Positions 23,956-31,510 of a stretch of DNA of 55,003 bases are shown here, one piece after another; positions within the stretch are counted from its first letter, which is position 1; each line of letters starts with the position of its first letter. The stretch is taken from NCBI GenBank assembly GCA_022614705.1, contig JAKEIB010000137.1, forward strand, positions 1 through 55,003, read 5' to 3'. The notes beneath the pieces are model-generated. The model saw nothing but the letters and a program-made list of their open reading frames with translations, made no database searches and was not told the origin of the DNA. This stretch comes from Planctomycetota bacterium (GTDB taxonomy: Bacteria > Planctomycetota > Planctomycetia > Pirellulales > Lacipirellulaceae). The translations under genes and the position numbers were made by a program.

Positions 23956-25225
23956 CGATGAAACAGCTGCGAACGGGGTGCTCGTCGTCGACAAAGGCGA
24001 TGTGTCCGATTTCGGATTGCGGATTGCGGATTGCGGATTGCAATCCAACTTACCTAATCCGCAATCCGCAATCCGAAATCGGAAATTCCGGTTTCCGCTG
24101 CGCGTGATGTTCATGCAGACGGACATGCGCATTGGCGGGGCGGAGATGGTGACAGCGAACATCATTCGACGGTTGGATCGTAGGCGGTTCGAGCCAGAGC
24201 TGTGCTGCTTGAAAGGGCTCGGTGAAATCGGCGAGGAGCTTGCCGACGAAGTACCAGTACATCATGATCTGCTGCTGAATAAATACGACCTGCGCGTGTT
24301 GCCGCGGCTTATCCGGTTGCTGCGAACACGGCAAATCGATGCCGTCGTCACGGTGGGCGCCGGCGACAAAATGTTTTGGGGCCGGATCGCGGCGCGCCGC
24401 CTGGGCCTGCCAGTGATCATTTCGGCCCTCCACAGCACGGGCTGGCCGGATGGCGTCGGTCGGCTAAATCGGATGCTGACACCGATCACCGACGCGTTCA
24501 TCGCAGTGGCGGTGTCTCACGGTCAGTATTTGAGCGAACACGAGGGTTTTCCCGCGGAGCGCGTCAGCGTGATTCCGAACGGCGTCGATACGGAGACGTT
24601 CGCACCGAGTCGCGATCTGACGGCTATTCGTCGCGAGTTGGGTATCGACGAACGAGCGCCTGTTGTGGGCATCGTCGCGGCCCTGCGGCCGGAGAAGAAT
24701 CACGAGCTGTTTCTCGAAATGGCGCGGCGCGTCGTGCGACAGTTGCCGGAAGCGAGGTTCCTCGTCGTGGGTGACGGACTGCGCCGCGACGCGCTCGAGC
24801 AGCGAGCCAGGGAAATGAATCTCACGTCCAACGTAAGTTTTTTGGGCTCTCGCGGCGACGTGCCTCGCTTGCTCGCGGCAATGGACGTGTTTGCCCTCAC
24901 GTCGCACGTCGAGGCCAATCCGATTTCGATCCTCGAGGCGATGAGCGTGGGCCGGCCCGTGGTGGCCACGAACGTCGGCTCGATTCACGAGGCCGTGATC
25001 GAGGGCGAAACGGGGCACCTCGTTCCGCCGGGTGACGCGAGCCAACTGGCTGAGCGCGTATTGAGCCTTCTGAACGATCGGCCGCGACGCACGGCAATGG
25101 GCGCAGCGGCGCGGCAAGCCGTAGTCGATCGCTGGTCGATCGAATCGATGGTGTGCGGGTATGAGGATCTCATTGAATCGATCTATGCACGGAAAGCTGC
25201 GTCCCGAGTACGCCAAACGTCATAG
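23945..25225 (+). CDS. Glycosyltransferase family 4 with repeat-encoded N-terminal extension
   Basis: 426 residues from ATG 23945, which has an upstream GGAAGCAGG and overlaps the flippase stop by 11 bases. The enzyme core starts only at residue about 52 (LRVMFMQTDMRIGGAEMVTA, the GT-B N-domain). The C-domain has VSVIPNGVDTETF, VVGIVAALRPEKNHELFLEM, RFLVVGDGLRRDAL and VEANPISILEAMSVGRPVVA with the EX7E motif. It transfers a sugar from a nucleotide donor during polysaccharide unit assembly; cytoplasmic face. Residues about 21-47 (DFGLRIADCGL...NPQSAIRN) are encoded by a perfect 28-bp inverted repeat. Starts at 24107 or 24113 would skip that extension but lack a ribosome-binding site. Confidence 0.92.
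   Translation: MRYSDETAANGVLVVDKGDVSDFGLRIADCGLQSNLPNPQSAIRNRKFRFPLRVMFMQTDMRIGGAEMVTANIIRRLDRRRFEPELCCLKGLGEIGEELADEVPVHHDLLLNKYDLRVLPRLIRLLRTRQIDAVVTVGAGDKMFWGRIAARRLGLPVIISALHSTGWPDGVGRLNRMLTPITDAFIAVAVSHGQYLSEHEGFPAERVSVIPNGVDTETFAPSRDLTAIRRELGIDERAPVVGIVAALRPEKNHELFLEMARRVVRQLPEARFLVVGDGLRRDALEQRAREMNLTSNVSFLGSRGDVPRLLAAMDVFALTSHVEANPISILEAMSVGRPVVATNVGSIHEAVIEGETGHLVPPGDASQLAERVLSLLNDRPRRTAMGAAARQAVVDRWSIESMVCGYEDLIESIYARKAASRVRQTS
24005..24083. repeat. Perfect 28-bp inverted repeat in frame in the GT4 gene, GGATTGC family
   Basis: Arms 24005-24032 and 24056-24083 are exact reverse complements over 28 bases around a 23-base loop. Each arm is built from 7-bp GGATTGC units plus a TCCGATTTC end. 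A shorter relative is inside the P450 gene at 44201-44289. Confidence 0.95.
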
Positions 25226-25232
25226 TGAAAAA

Positions 25233-25303
25233 TAGCCGCGACCCCAACGGGTCGCTGGACATGTCGTCCGCGCGCCTCCGGCGACCCGTTGGGGTCGCGG
25301 CTA
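25233..25303. repeat. Perfect 23-bp inverted repeat upstream of plsC
   Basis: TAGCCGCGACCCCAACGGGT plus CGC (25233-25255) is the exact reverse complement of 25281-25303, with a 25-base loop. It lies eight bases after the GT4 stop. It is followed by a short ACGGACGACGGACAACGG array (25359-25379). Confidence 0.92.
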
Positions 25304-25392
25304 GGAGGGAGTCGCTGCAATTGCGGAAAGGGCTCCGCACAGTCGATAATCAAACAACGGACGACGGACAACGGACGACTGACATCGGCCCG

Positions 25393-25998
25393 ATGCTCAC
25401 CGAGCTGCTTCTCACTACCTGTGCCCGCGTGCTGAGCGGGGCGAGCGTGCGCTGGATTGATTGTCAGCCGGATACGTGCCAGCGGGTTTACTTCGCGAAT
25501 CACACCAGCCACTTGGACATGCTCCTCATTTGGTCGTCGCTTCCGAACGAAGTGCGGGAGCTGACGCGGCCCGTCGCGGCCAAGGACTATTGGGACCGCG
25601 GGCCGATCCGCCGCTACATGGCCAAAACGTTTAACGCGTTACTCGTCGATCGCAAGGAAATCAAGGTCCACCAGAGCCCGGTGGACCTGATGCTGCGGGA
25701 AATAGGCTCGACGCATTCGCTGATACTTTTTCCCGAAGGCGGCCGGTCCACGGGCGAGACGGTGGGCGAATTCAAGAGCGGGCTGTATTATCTGAGCAAG
25801 AAACGGCCCGACCTGGAGCTCGTGCCAGTGCACATCGACAACATGAACCGCGTGTTGCCGCGCGGCGAGTTCCTGCCGGTGCCGCTGTTGTCGTGCATCA
25901 CGTTCGGCCCGCCGATGTGGCTGGAGGCGGGCGAGACAAAGAATGATTTTCTCGTGCGTGCGCGCGAGGCCGTGCAGCGGCTGAAAGAAGTGGACTAA
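25393..25998 (+). CDS. 1-acyl-sn-glycerol-3-phosphate acyltransferase-like (PlsC family)
   Basis: 201 residues from ATG 25393 (MLTELLLTTCARVLSGASV); the frame extends upstream to 25225 only through repeat DNA. It has the acyltransferase signature NHTSHLDMLLIW (NHxxxxD) near residue 37, then LLVDRKEI and LILFPEGGRST (FPEGxRS) near residue 115. It acylates lysophosphatidate or a related acceptor at the inner membrane. It is followed after one base by the CdsA-like gene, which uses the product phosphatidate, so the pair forms a two-step phospholipid module. Confidence 0.88.
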   Translation: MLTELLLTTCARVLSGASVRWIDCQPDTCQRVYFANHTSHLDMLLIWSSLPNEVRELTRPVAAKDYWDRGPIRRYMAKTFNALLVDRKEIKVHQSPVDLMLREIGSTHSLILFPEGGRSTGETVGEFKSGLYYLSKKRPDLELVPVHIDNMNRVLPRGEFLPVPLLSCITFGPPMWLEAGETKNDFLVRAREAVQRLKEVD

Positions 25999-25999
25999 C

Positions 26000-26938
26000 A
26001 TGGTGCGAGAAGACTGGGCCCTGGCGGTGGTCGTCGTGACTTTGCTCACGATCGCTACTGTTGTCGGCCAAATCGTGAAGCGCCAGCCGCACCTAGGCCT
26101 CAACGCGGCCGCGATCGACACGTTCAACCGACGCGTGCGGGCCTGGTGGGTAATTTGCGCATTGCTTGCGATTGCTTTCGTCAGCCCGACGCTCACGGTG
26201 GCACTATTCGGCGCGATGAGCTTTTGGGCCTTGCGCGAATTCATCACGCTCACGCCTACGCGACTCGGCGACCACCGCGCGCTATTTTGGGTATTCTTCT
26301 TTTTCACGCCATTGCAGTACGTGCTTGTGGCCTACAACAACTACGGGCTGTACAGCATTTTGATTCCGGTGTACGCGTTTTTGTTCATCCCGGCCCGCAT
26401 CGCGATGGCGGGGGACTTCAAACGCTTTTTGGAGCGCGTGGCAAAGATCCAGTCGGGGCTATTGATCTGCGTTTACTGCCTAAGCTTCGCGCCCGCGCTC
26501 CTATATCTCGACCGCTCACCGGTGGATTCAGCGTCGAACGCACGGCTGCTGTTCTTCTTCGTCGCAATGGCCTTGCTGGCCGAGGCGTTTCAATTCGGTT
26601 GGAGCCAGCTATACGGGCGGCACGTGATCGCGCCGTCGATCAATGCGGCGCGGACGTGGGAAGGCCTCGTTGGCGGCTCGGCGAGCGCAGCGCTTGCCGG
26701 CATGGCGCTGTACTGGGCCACGCCTTACAACGAGGTTTGGCAGGCGGCGTTTATGTCGATGGTCATCGCCGTGATGGGCTTCGCCGGCGCAATGACGATG
26801 TCTGCAATCAAACGCGATCGCGGCGTGCGCGACTACGGGACGCTCGTCGAAGGCCACGGCGGCGTGCTGGACCGCATCGATTCGATTTGCTTCGCAGCGC
26901 CGGTATTCTATCACATCACGCGCGAGCTGTTACAGTAA
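26000..26938 (+). CDS. Phosphatidate cytidylyltransferase (CdsA family)
   Basis: 312 residues with about eight membrane helices (e.g. VVVVTLLTIATVVGQIV, AALAGMALYWATPY). The CDS signature is present at the C-terminus as SAIKRDRGVRDYGTLVEGHG followed by GVLDRIDS, matching S-x-x-K-R...D-x4-x-P/E-GHGGxxDRxD. Converts phosphatidate and CTP to CDP-diacylglycerol. Start ATG at 26000, one base after the plsC stop, strongly suggests co-transcription. A GTAGCTGG-type palindrome follows the stop by two bases. Confidence 0.92.
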   Translation: MVREDWALAVVVVTLLTIATVVGQIVKRQPHLGLNAAAIDTFNRRVRAWWVICALLAIAFVSPTLTVALFGAMSFWALREFITLTPTRLGDHRALFWVFFFFTPLQYVLVAYNNYGLYSILIPVYAFLFIPARIAMAGDFKRFLERVAKIQSGLLICVYCLSFAPALLYLDRSPVDSASNARLLFFFVAMALLAEAFQFGWSQLYGRHVIAPSINAARTWEGLVGGSASAALAGMALYWATPYNEVWQAAFMSMVIAVMGFAGAMTMSAIKRDRGVRDYGTLVEGHGGVLDRIDSICFAAPVFYHITRELLQ

Positions 26939-26940
26939 TC

Positions 26941-27002
26941 TGTAGCTGGCCTCTACGAGGCCGGCGTGATGCAGGCGGCCGGGGTCACAGACCCCAGCTA
27001 CA
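26941..27002. repeat. 62-bp nested palindrome, GTAGCTGG family, copy 2
   Basis: Same length and ends as copy 1 (6039-6100) but inverted: the GGCCTC arm comes first and the GGGGTC arm last. It lies exactly between the convergent cdsA-like and sigma-54 activator genes and supplies the TAG stop of the latter (26998-27000 on the minus strand). Confidence 0.88.
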
Positions 27003-28908
27003 GTTCAGCGTCCTGTGCTTCCTCTTCTCCGGTTTCCATTCCCAACTGCTGCATCTTGCGATAGAGGTTCGAGCGGTGCACGCCGAGATTTCTCGCCGCT
27101 TGACTGACGTTGCCGCGCGAGCGGTCGATCGATTGTTGGATGTACTTGCGTTGAAACTCGTGCGTCGCCTCGTTCAGTTGCAAACCATCGGCGACAAGCG
27201 ATGGCGCCGACGACGATGGCGACAAAATAAACGCCAGGTCTTCGGCTTCGACCCGGTCGCCGGACGACAGGTACGCGAGCCGCTCCATGAGATTGCGCAG
27301 CTCGCGGACATTGCCGGGCCAGGTGTGGCTCTCGAGCCGCTTGCGCGCGGAGGCGGTGAACTTCAATGCGCGGCGGCCGGCGCGGCGGCTGAACTCGCGC
27401 AGAAAATGCTCGGCGAGCAGCATGACGTCATCGCCACGCTCTCGCAGCGGCGGCAGTTCAAGGCTGACCACGTTTAATCGGAAGTACAGGTCTTCGCGAA
27501 ACCTTTTCGCGCGGACCAGCTCGGCCAGCTTCTGGTTCGTGGCGGCCAATACGCGGACATCGGTATAGATCGACTTGCTGCCGCCGACGCGGACGATCGT
27601 TTTTTCCTCGAGCACGCGAAGCAGCTTCGCCTGGCCGGCCAGGCTCATGTCGCCGATTTCGTCGAGAAACAGCGTGCCGCCAGAGGCCAGCTCGAATTTG
27701 CCGGCCCGGGCTTCATAAGCGTCGGTGAACGCGCCCTTCTCGTGGCCAAACAGCTCGCTTTCAAGCAACGTTTCGGTGAGGGCCGCGCAATTCACCGCAA
27801 TGAACGGGTGCTTCCGCCGCCGGCTGCCGAAGTGAATGCTGCGGGCGACTACCTCCTTGCCCGTGCCGTTCTCGCCAAGCAGCAGCACGGCGAGGTCGGT
27901 ATCGGCGATGCGGCGGATCGTGTTGCGAATCGACTGGATGGCCGGCGATTTGCCCACCAGCAGCGTGTCCTGAGCCGCCTGCTCGACAAGCTTTTCGTGT
28001 CGCTCCAAGAGATCGGCGAATTGTTGCGTGCTTTCCAACGCCACGGCCGCGTACGAGGCAAGCTCAACCAGTCCGCGCTGGTCGTCGGCGGTGAACGCGC
28101 CGTCGCGCTTGTTGAGAAGTTCGAAGGCGCCAAGGCGCGTTCCGTTGGGGGAAACGAGCGGGACGCAGAGAATCGTGTTGGTGCGGTAGCCGGTTTTCTT
28201 ATCGACGGCGCGGTCGATTTCACGGGCGTCGCGCATGCTCACGCGTCGCGGCTCGCCAGTTTGAATCACCTGGCCAACGATGCCCACGTCGTCTAGCAAT
28301 CGCAGCTCGCCACCCTGGATGCCGAGCGCTGGCCGGCCGACAATTGTCTTGTTCGGCTTGTCCCACAGGAAGATGCTGGCACGATCGCAATCGAACAACC
28401 GGGTCGCCGCTTCGGCCATGCGCACCAGTAGTGTTTCCATTTCATTGGTCTGCTGCCAGTCTTGTGTGATTGCGAGAATAGTTCGCAATCGCTCGAGCTG
28501 CTCGGCGGCTCGCTCGCGCTGCTCAACGATCGCGATGGCGTCCGATAACGCGCGACCGATGCTTGCGATGCGATCCTTTGCGATGTTTCCGCGAACCAGC
28601 AGGACACATTGGGGTGAGGTTGATTCGAGTGCATCGCGGCGCGGTGCATTCAGCGGTGCTGCCAACCAACGCTGTGCCGCGATCACATCGTTGCGCTCCA
28701 AGGTCTCGGCCGCGAGGTCGAGCGGAACCTGCGACCGGGCGATTCCGCGGGCGGCGGCGACCGTCCAGTCCGGCGTCGCGGCCTCGACGATGGCGGCCGC
28801 TTCGGCGCTTGCGTACGTCGCGATTAGGTCGAGCGCGGCTTCGAGCAGCTTTGCGACTTCAACAACCTCGCTAGACAGGCGAAGCAGGTTCGGTACGATG
28901 TCTGGCAT
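26998..28908 (-). CDS. GAF / AAA+ / Fis transcriptional activator (sigma-54-dependent type)
   Basis: 636 residues. An N-terminal sensor region with a GAF domain (about 150-300, FDCDRASIFLWDKPNKTIVG) is followed by the AAA+ module. That module has Walker A GENGTGKEVV, GHEKGAFTDAYEARAGKFEL, Walker B GGTLFLDEIGDM, and the arginine-finger segment FREDLYFRLNVVSLELPPLR. A C-terminal Fis-type HTH, RGNVSQAARNLGVHRSNLYR, completes it. It should activate RNA polymerase with sigma-54. The GAFTGA loop reads GAFTDA (near residue 388). The ligand for GAF and the target promoters are unknown. The stop codon derives from the adjoining palindromic repeat. Confidence 0.93.
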   Translation of the reverse strand: MPDIVPNLLRLSSEVVEVAKLLEAALDLIATYASAEAAAIVEAATPDWTVAAARGIARSQVPLDLAAETLERNDVIAAQRWLAAPLNAPRRDALESTSPQCVLLVRGNIAKDRIASIGRALSDAIAIVEQRERAAEQLERLRTILAITQDWQQTNEMETLLVRMAEAATRLFDCDRASIFLWDKPNKTIVGRPALGIQGGELRLLDDVGIVGQVIQTGEPRRVSMRDAREIDRAVDKKTGYRTNTILCVPLVSPNGTRLGAFELLNKRDGAFTADDQRGLVELASYAAVALESTQQFADLLERHEKLVEQAAQDTLLVGKSPAIQSIRNTIRRIADTDLAVLLLGENGTGKEVVARSIHFGSRRRKHPFIAVNCAALTETLLESELFGHEKGAFTDAYEARAGKFELASGGTLFLDEIGDMSLAGQAKLLRVLEEKTIVRVGGSKSIYTDVRVLAATNQKLAELVRAKRFREDLYFRLNVVSLELPPLRERGDDVMLLAEHFLREFSRRAGRRALKFTASARKRLESHTWPGNVRELRNLMERLAYLSSGDRVEAEDLAFILSPSSSAPSLVADGLQLNEATHEFQRKYIQQSIDRSRGNVSQAARNLGVHRSNLYRKMQQLGMETGEEEAQDAEL

Positions 28909-29123
28909 TGGCGGTGGAATGCGAAGCGAAATGAAGCGAGATTGTACTTAGCCGCGACGCTACGCATCTTTGGATCTGCGATTTGTAGCATCGCGGCTGG
29001 TGCCACACAGCGAATTCGCCGAGGAATTATAGCTTGTGCTATCAATTATACAACAGCTCAGTGTGACCAATCTGCGACATGGCTGTGTCCTTTTGACTCG
29101 AATTCAAGCTGGGAGCGAACGTG

Positions 29124-29954
29124 ATGGAACCACTTTTTGCTAACAAACGCGGTCTCGTGACGGGTGTGTTCAACAAGCAATCGATCGCCTGGGCGATTGC
29201 CGAGCGCATCCTGGACGAGGGCGGTACGTGTGGCTTTTCGTACATGCCGGACAAGCCCGACGACGAACGGAAGAAAAACCTCGGCCGCGTGACGAAGCTC
29301 ACCGAGGGCAACCCGCGCTGCGCGTTTCTGCAGCCGATGGATGTCACGAACGACGAGCACGTTGCAGCGCTGATGACAGTGGCCGAGGAGAAGCTTGGCA
29401 AACTCGATTTTCTGCTGCACTCGATCGCGTTCGCATTGCCGGACGATCTCAAGGGCGACACGATCGACACCAGCCGGGCGGGCTTCAAGTTGGCGATGGA
29501 GATCAGCGCTTATAGCCTCATCTCGCTCGCGAAGCACGCGAGAGAGATTCTCAACGAGAACGCCAGCATCCTGACGCTCACGTACTATGGCGGCGAGCGG
29601 CCGGTGCCGGGATACAACGTGATGGGCATCTGCAAAGCGGCGCTAGATTCGATCGTGAAGTACCTGGCTTACGATTTGGGGCCGCGCGGCGTGCGCGTCA
29701 ACGCGCTCAGTCCTGGACCGCTGCAGACGATCTCGGGACGGGGCGCTGGCGTGGATGAGATGCTCGGTTTGTATGAAGCGATGGCGCCGCTGGGGCGCAA
29801 CATTACGCACGAGGAAGCCGGCCGCTGCGGCGCGTTCCTGCTATCGGACATGTCGTCGGGCATCACGGGCGAGATTTTGCATCTCGATGGCGGGTACAAC
29901 GTGATGGGCTCGCCGGGCCGGTTGCTGGAGCGGATTAAGGCCGGAACGTCCTAA
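29124..29954 (+). CDS. fabI: Enoyl-[acyl-carrier-protein] reductase (NADH)
   Basis: 276 residues. The atypical SDR signature of FabI is clear: KRGLVTGVFNKQSIAWAIAE for the nucleotide, DFLLHSIAFALPDDLKG, and the catalytic Tyr-x6-Lys in GYNVMGICKAALDS. A conserved RVNALSPGPLQTISGRG loop and a C-terminal ITGEILHLDGGYNVMG follow. It performs the last reduction in each fatty-acid elongation cycle; cytoplasmic. ATG at 29124 sits eight bases after GGGAG; a GTG directly before it (29121) is less likely. The gene is transcribed away from the sigma-54 activator, whose start is about 215 bases upstream. Confidence 0.96.
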   Translation: MEPLFANKRGLVTGVFNKQSIAWAIAERILDEGGTCGFSYMPDKPDDERKKNLGRVTKLTEGNPRCAFLQPMDVTNDEHVAALMTVAEEKLGKLDFLLHSIAFALPDDLKGDTIDTSRAGFKLAMEISAYSLISLAKHAREILNENASILTLTYYGGERPVPGYNVMGICKAALDSIVKYLAYDLGPRGVRVNALSPGPLQTISGRGAGVDEMLGLYEAMAPLGRNITHEEAGRCGAFLLSDMSSGITGEILHLDGGYNVMGSPGRLLERIKAGTS

Positions 29955-30310
29955 AAGGCGATTGATGCTAGCACCTGCCGCGACAGTGATTCGCTCTAGC
30001 CTGCGGCCCGACTGTCGTGATACAGTCTGAAAACTTTACAAATCGGCGCGGGCGAACGAACTCACGCGGCCAAGCGGCGTATTAATTTTTCACCGGAGAT
30101 TTGCTGCACAGTTCGATAATCGACCGCTGCGCATTGAGCAAAGATCGGCGCTTCGGCGCGACGTTTGCCTAACGGCAGCAGCAGAACAGCATCGCGACAT
30201 GAATCGTTGTGAGCTGTGGTTTATCGATTGAGCTGGAGCGCACGATCGCTGCCAAGTTTTGCAGCGGCCGCGGCGCGTGCAACAAGGACGTTTAGCACGA
30301 AGGAGAGAGC
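29955..30310. other. Intergenic region without recognisable features
   Basis: No gene, repeat or strong terminator recognised after fabI. The last bases (GAAGGAGAGAGC) are the ribosome-binding site of the following peptidase gene. Confidence 0.5.
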
Positions 30311-31420
30311 ATGGAAGCTCGCGTCTTTCGGTTCGTTTCCAGAGCGGCCGTCTACATTTTTCTCGGTTTAGCGGTCAACCAACCGTCCACGGCTGATGCG
30401 TCTGCCGGGTATAAGACCCGCAACTTCACGGTCTCCGCGCCGAGTCCCGAGCTAGCCAAGGAGATCGGCGATGCGGCCGAGGCATGGCGGCGCCAGCTTT
30501 CGATCGAATGGCTGGGCCAGGAAATGCCGCCGTGGTCGAAGCCATGCCCGATCAACGTGAAACTCGCGTCCGGCGCCGGCGGGGCGACGAGTTTTGTGTT
30601 TGACCGGGGCCATGTGTTCGGCTGGAAAATGAACATTCAAGGTTCGCGCGAAAGGCTGCTGGATTCCGTGCTGCCGCACGAGGTAACGCACACGATTTTC
30701 GCGTCGCACTTTCGCCAGCCGCTGCCGCGTTGGGCCGATGAGGGCGCGTGCACCACGGTCGAGCATCGCAGTGAAATTGCCAAGCAGGAGCGCAACCTCA
30801 TTCAATTCCTGAAGACCGGGCGCGGCATTCCGTTCAAGCAGATGTTTGCGATGAAGGAATATCCGTCGGACGTGATGCCCCTGTATGCACAGGGCCACTC
30901 GACCGCGCAATGGCTGATCGAAAACCGCGGCCGCGAGGCATTTCTCGCGTTCCTGGCCGACGGCATGCGCGATGAAAACTGGGAACGCGCCGTGCATCAG
31001 CACTACGGTTTTGGCGACCTGCTGACCATGCAAAACGCGTGGAACGATTGGGTCAAACAAGGCCGCCCACGGCTGACGCCCGAAACATCGCCGATCGGCA
31101 CGCTGGCGTCGAACACGCGCGGCGCGAGCACTCCAATTGCAAACGCGATGACGTCTGCCTCGAACACGGTCTCGCAGCAGGCGACGTTGCGTGGCCAAAG
31201 CCCCGATGACATTTCACCGATGCCCGCGCAACCCGCGGCCCGTTCTTCGGCGAAAAGCTCTCCGATCACGGTCGCCTCTGCAAGCGGGTCTGTATACGCC
31301 GCCGCGGCCGCAAGGGCCGAGCGCGAACGTCAAAACGCCGCCCGGCCGAGCAACGTCGCTGCGACGCACGGGCCAAGCGTGTATGACGCGTCGCGTGCGA
31401 CGGGCGCGATCCGGCGCTGA
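30311..31420 (+). CDS. Secreted gluzincin metallopeptidase (peptidase MA-like)
   Basis: 369 residues. Signal peptide MEARVFRFVSRAAVYIFLGL with cleavage likely after TADASA. The catalytic domain has VLPHEVTHTIF (HExxH zinc site, near residue 122) and PRWADEGACTT, which supplies the third ligand Glu, the arrangement of MA-clan gluzincins. Further conserved parts are AQGHSTAQWLIENRGREAF and FGDLLTMQNAWNDWVKQG. The C-terminal 110 residues are Ala/Ser/Pro-rich and probably disordered. A good AAGGAG precedes the ATG. It probably acts in the periplasm or outside; the substrate is unknown. It ends at a CGCGGCTAAACG repeat shared with the convergent VKOR gene. Confidence 0.85.
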   Translation: MEARVFRFVSRAAVYIFLGLAVNQPSTADASAGYKTRNFTVSAPSPELAKEIGDAAEAWRRQLSIEWLGQEMPPWSKPCPINVKLASGAGGATSFVFDRGHVFGWKMNIQGSRERLLDSVLPHEVTHTIFASHFRQPLPRWADEGACTTVEHRSEIAKQERNLIQFLKTGRGIPFKQMFAMKEYPSDVMPLYAQGHSTAQWLIENRGREAFLAFLADGMRDENWERAVHQHYGFGDLLTMQNAWNDWVKQGRPRLTPETSPIGTLASNTRGASTPIANAMTSASNTVSQQATLRGQSPDDISPMPAQPAARSSAKSSPITVASASGSVYAAAAARAERERQNAARPSNVAATHGPSVYDASRATGAIRR

Positions 31421-31470
31421 CAAATGGATGGGACGTTTTCGAACAAGCGGGGCACCGATTTCGCGCTCCG

Positions 31471-31490
31471 CTTCGCGTCGCGGCTAAACG
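31471..31490. repeat. Single arm of the CGCGGCTAAACG repeat
   Basis: Contains GTCGCGGCTAAACG, the core also found at 7161-7175 and 40001-40015. It lies between convergent genes. Confidence 0.6.
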
Positions 31491-31510
31491 TCCGAGAGAT
31501 AACCTGCGAT

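Noticed and set aside
24010..24075. Tandem 7-bp GGATTGC units considered as a CRISPR or satellite array
   Set aside because: Units are far too short and lack spacers; they form the two arms of an inverted repeat.
25225..25392. Upstream extension of the PlsC frame
   Set aside because: It consists of the perfect 23-bp inverted repeat and a CGGACGA array; the acyltransferase family begins at about the ATG at 25393.
26146..27477. 443-codon plus-strand frame over cdsA and the 3' part of the sigma-54 activator
   Set aside because: Overlaps two genes with clear motifs and crosses a repeat; Arg/His-rich composition only.
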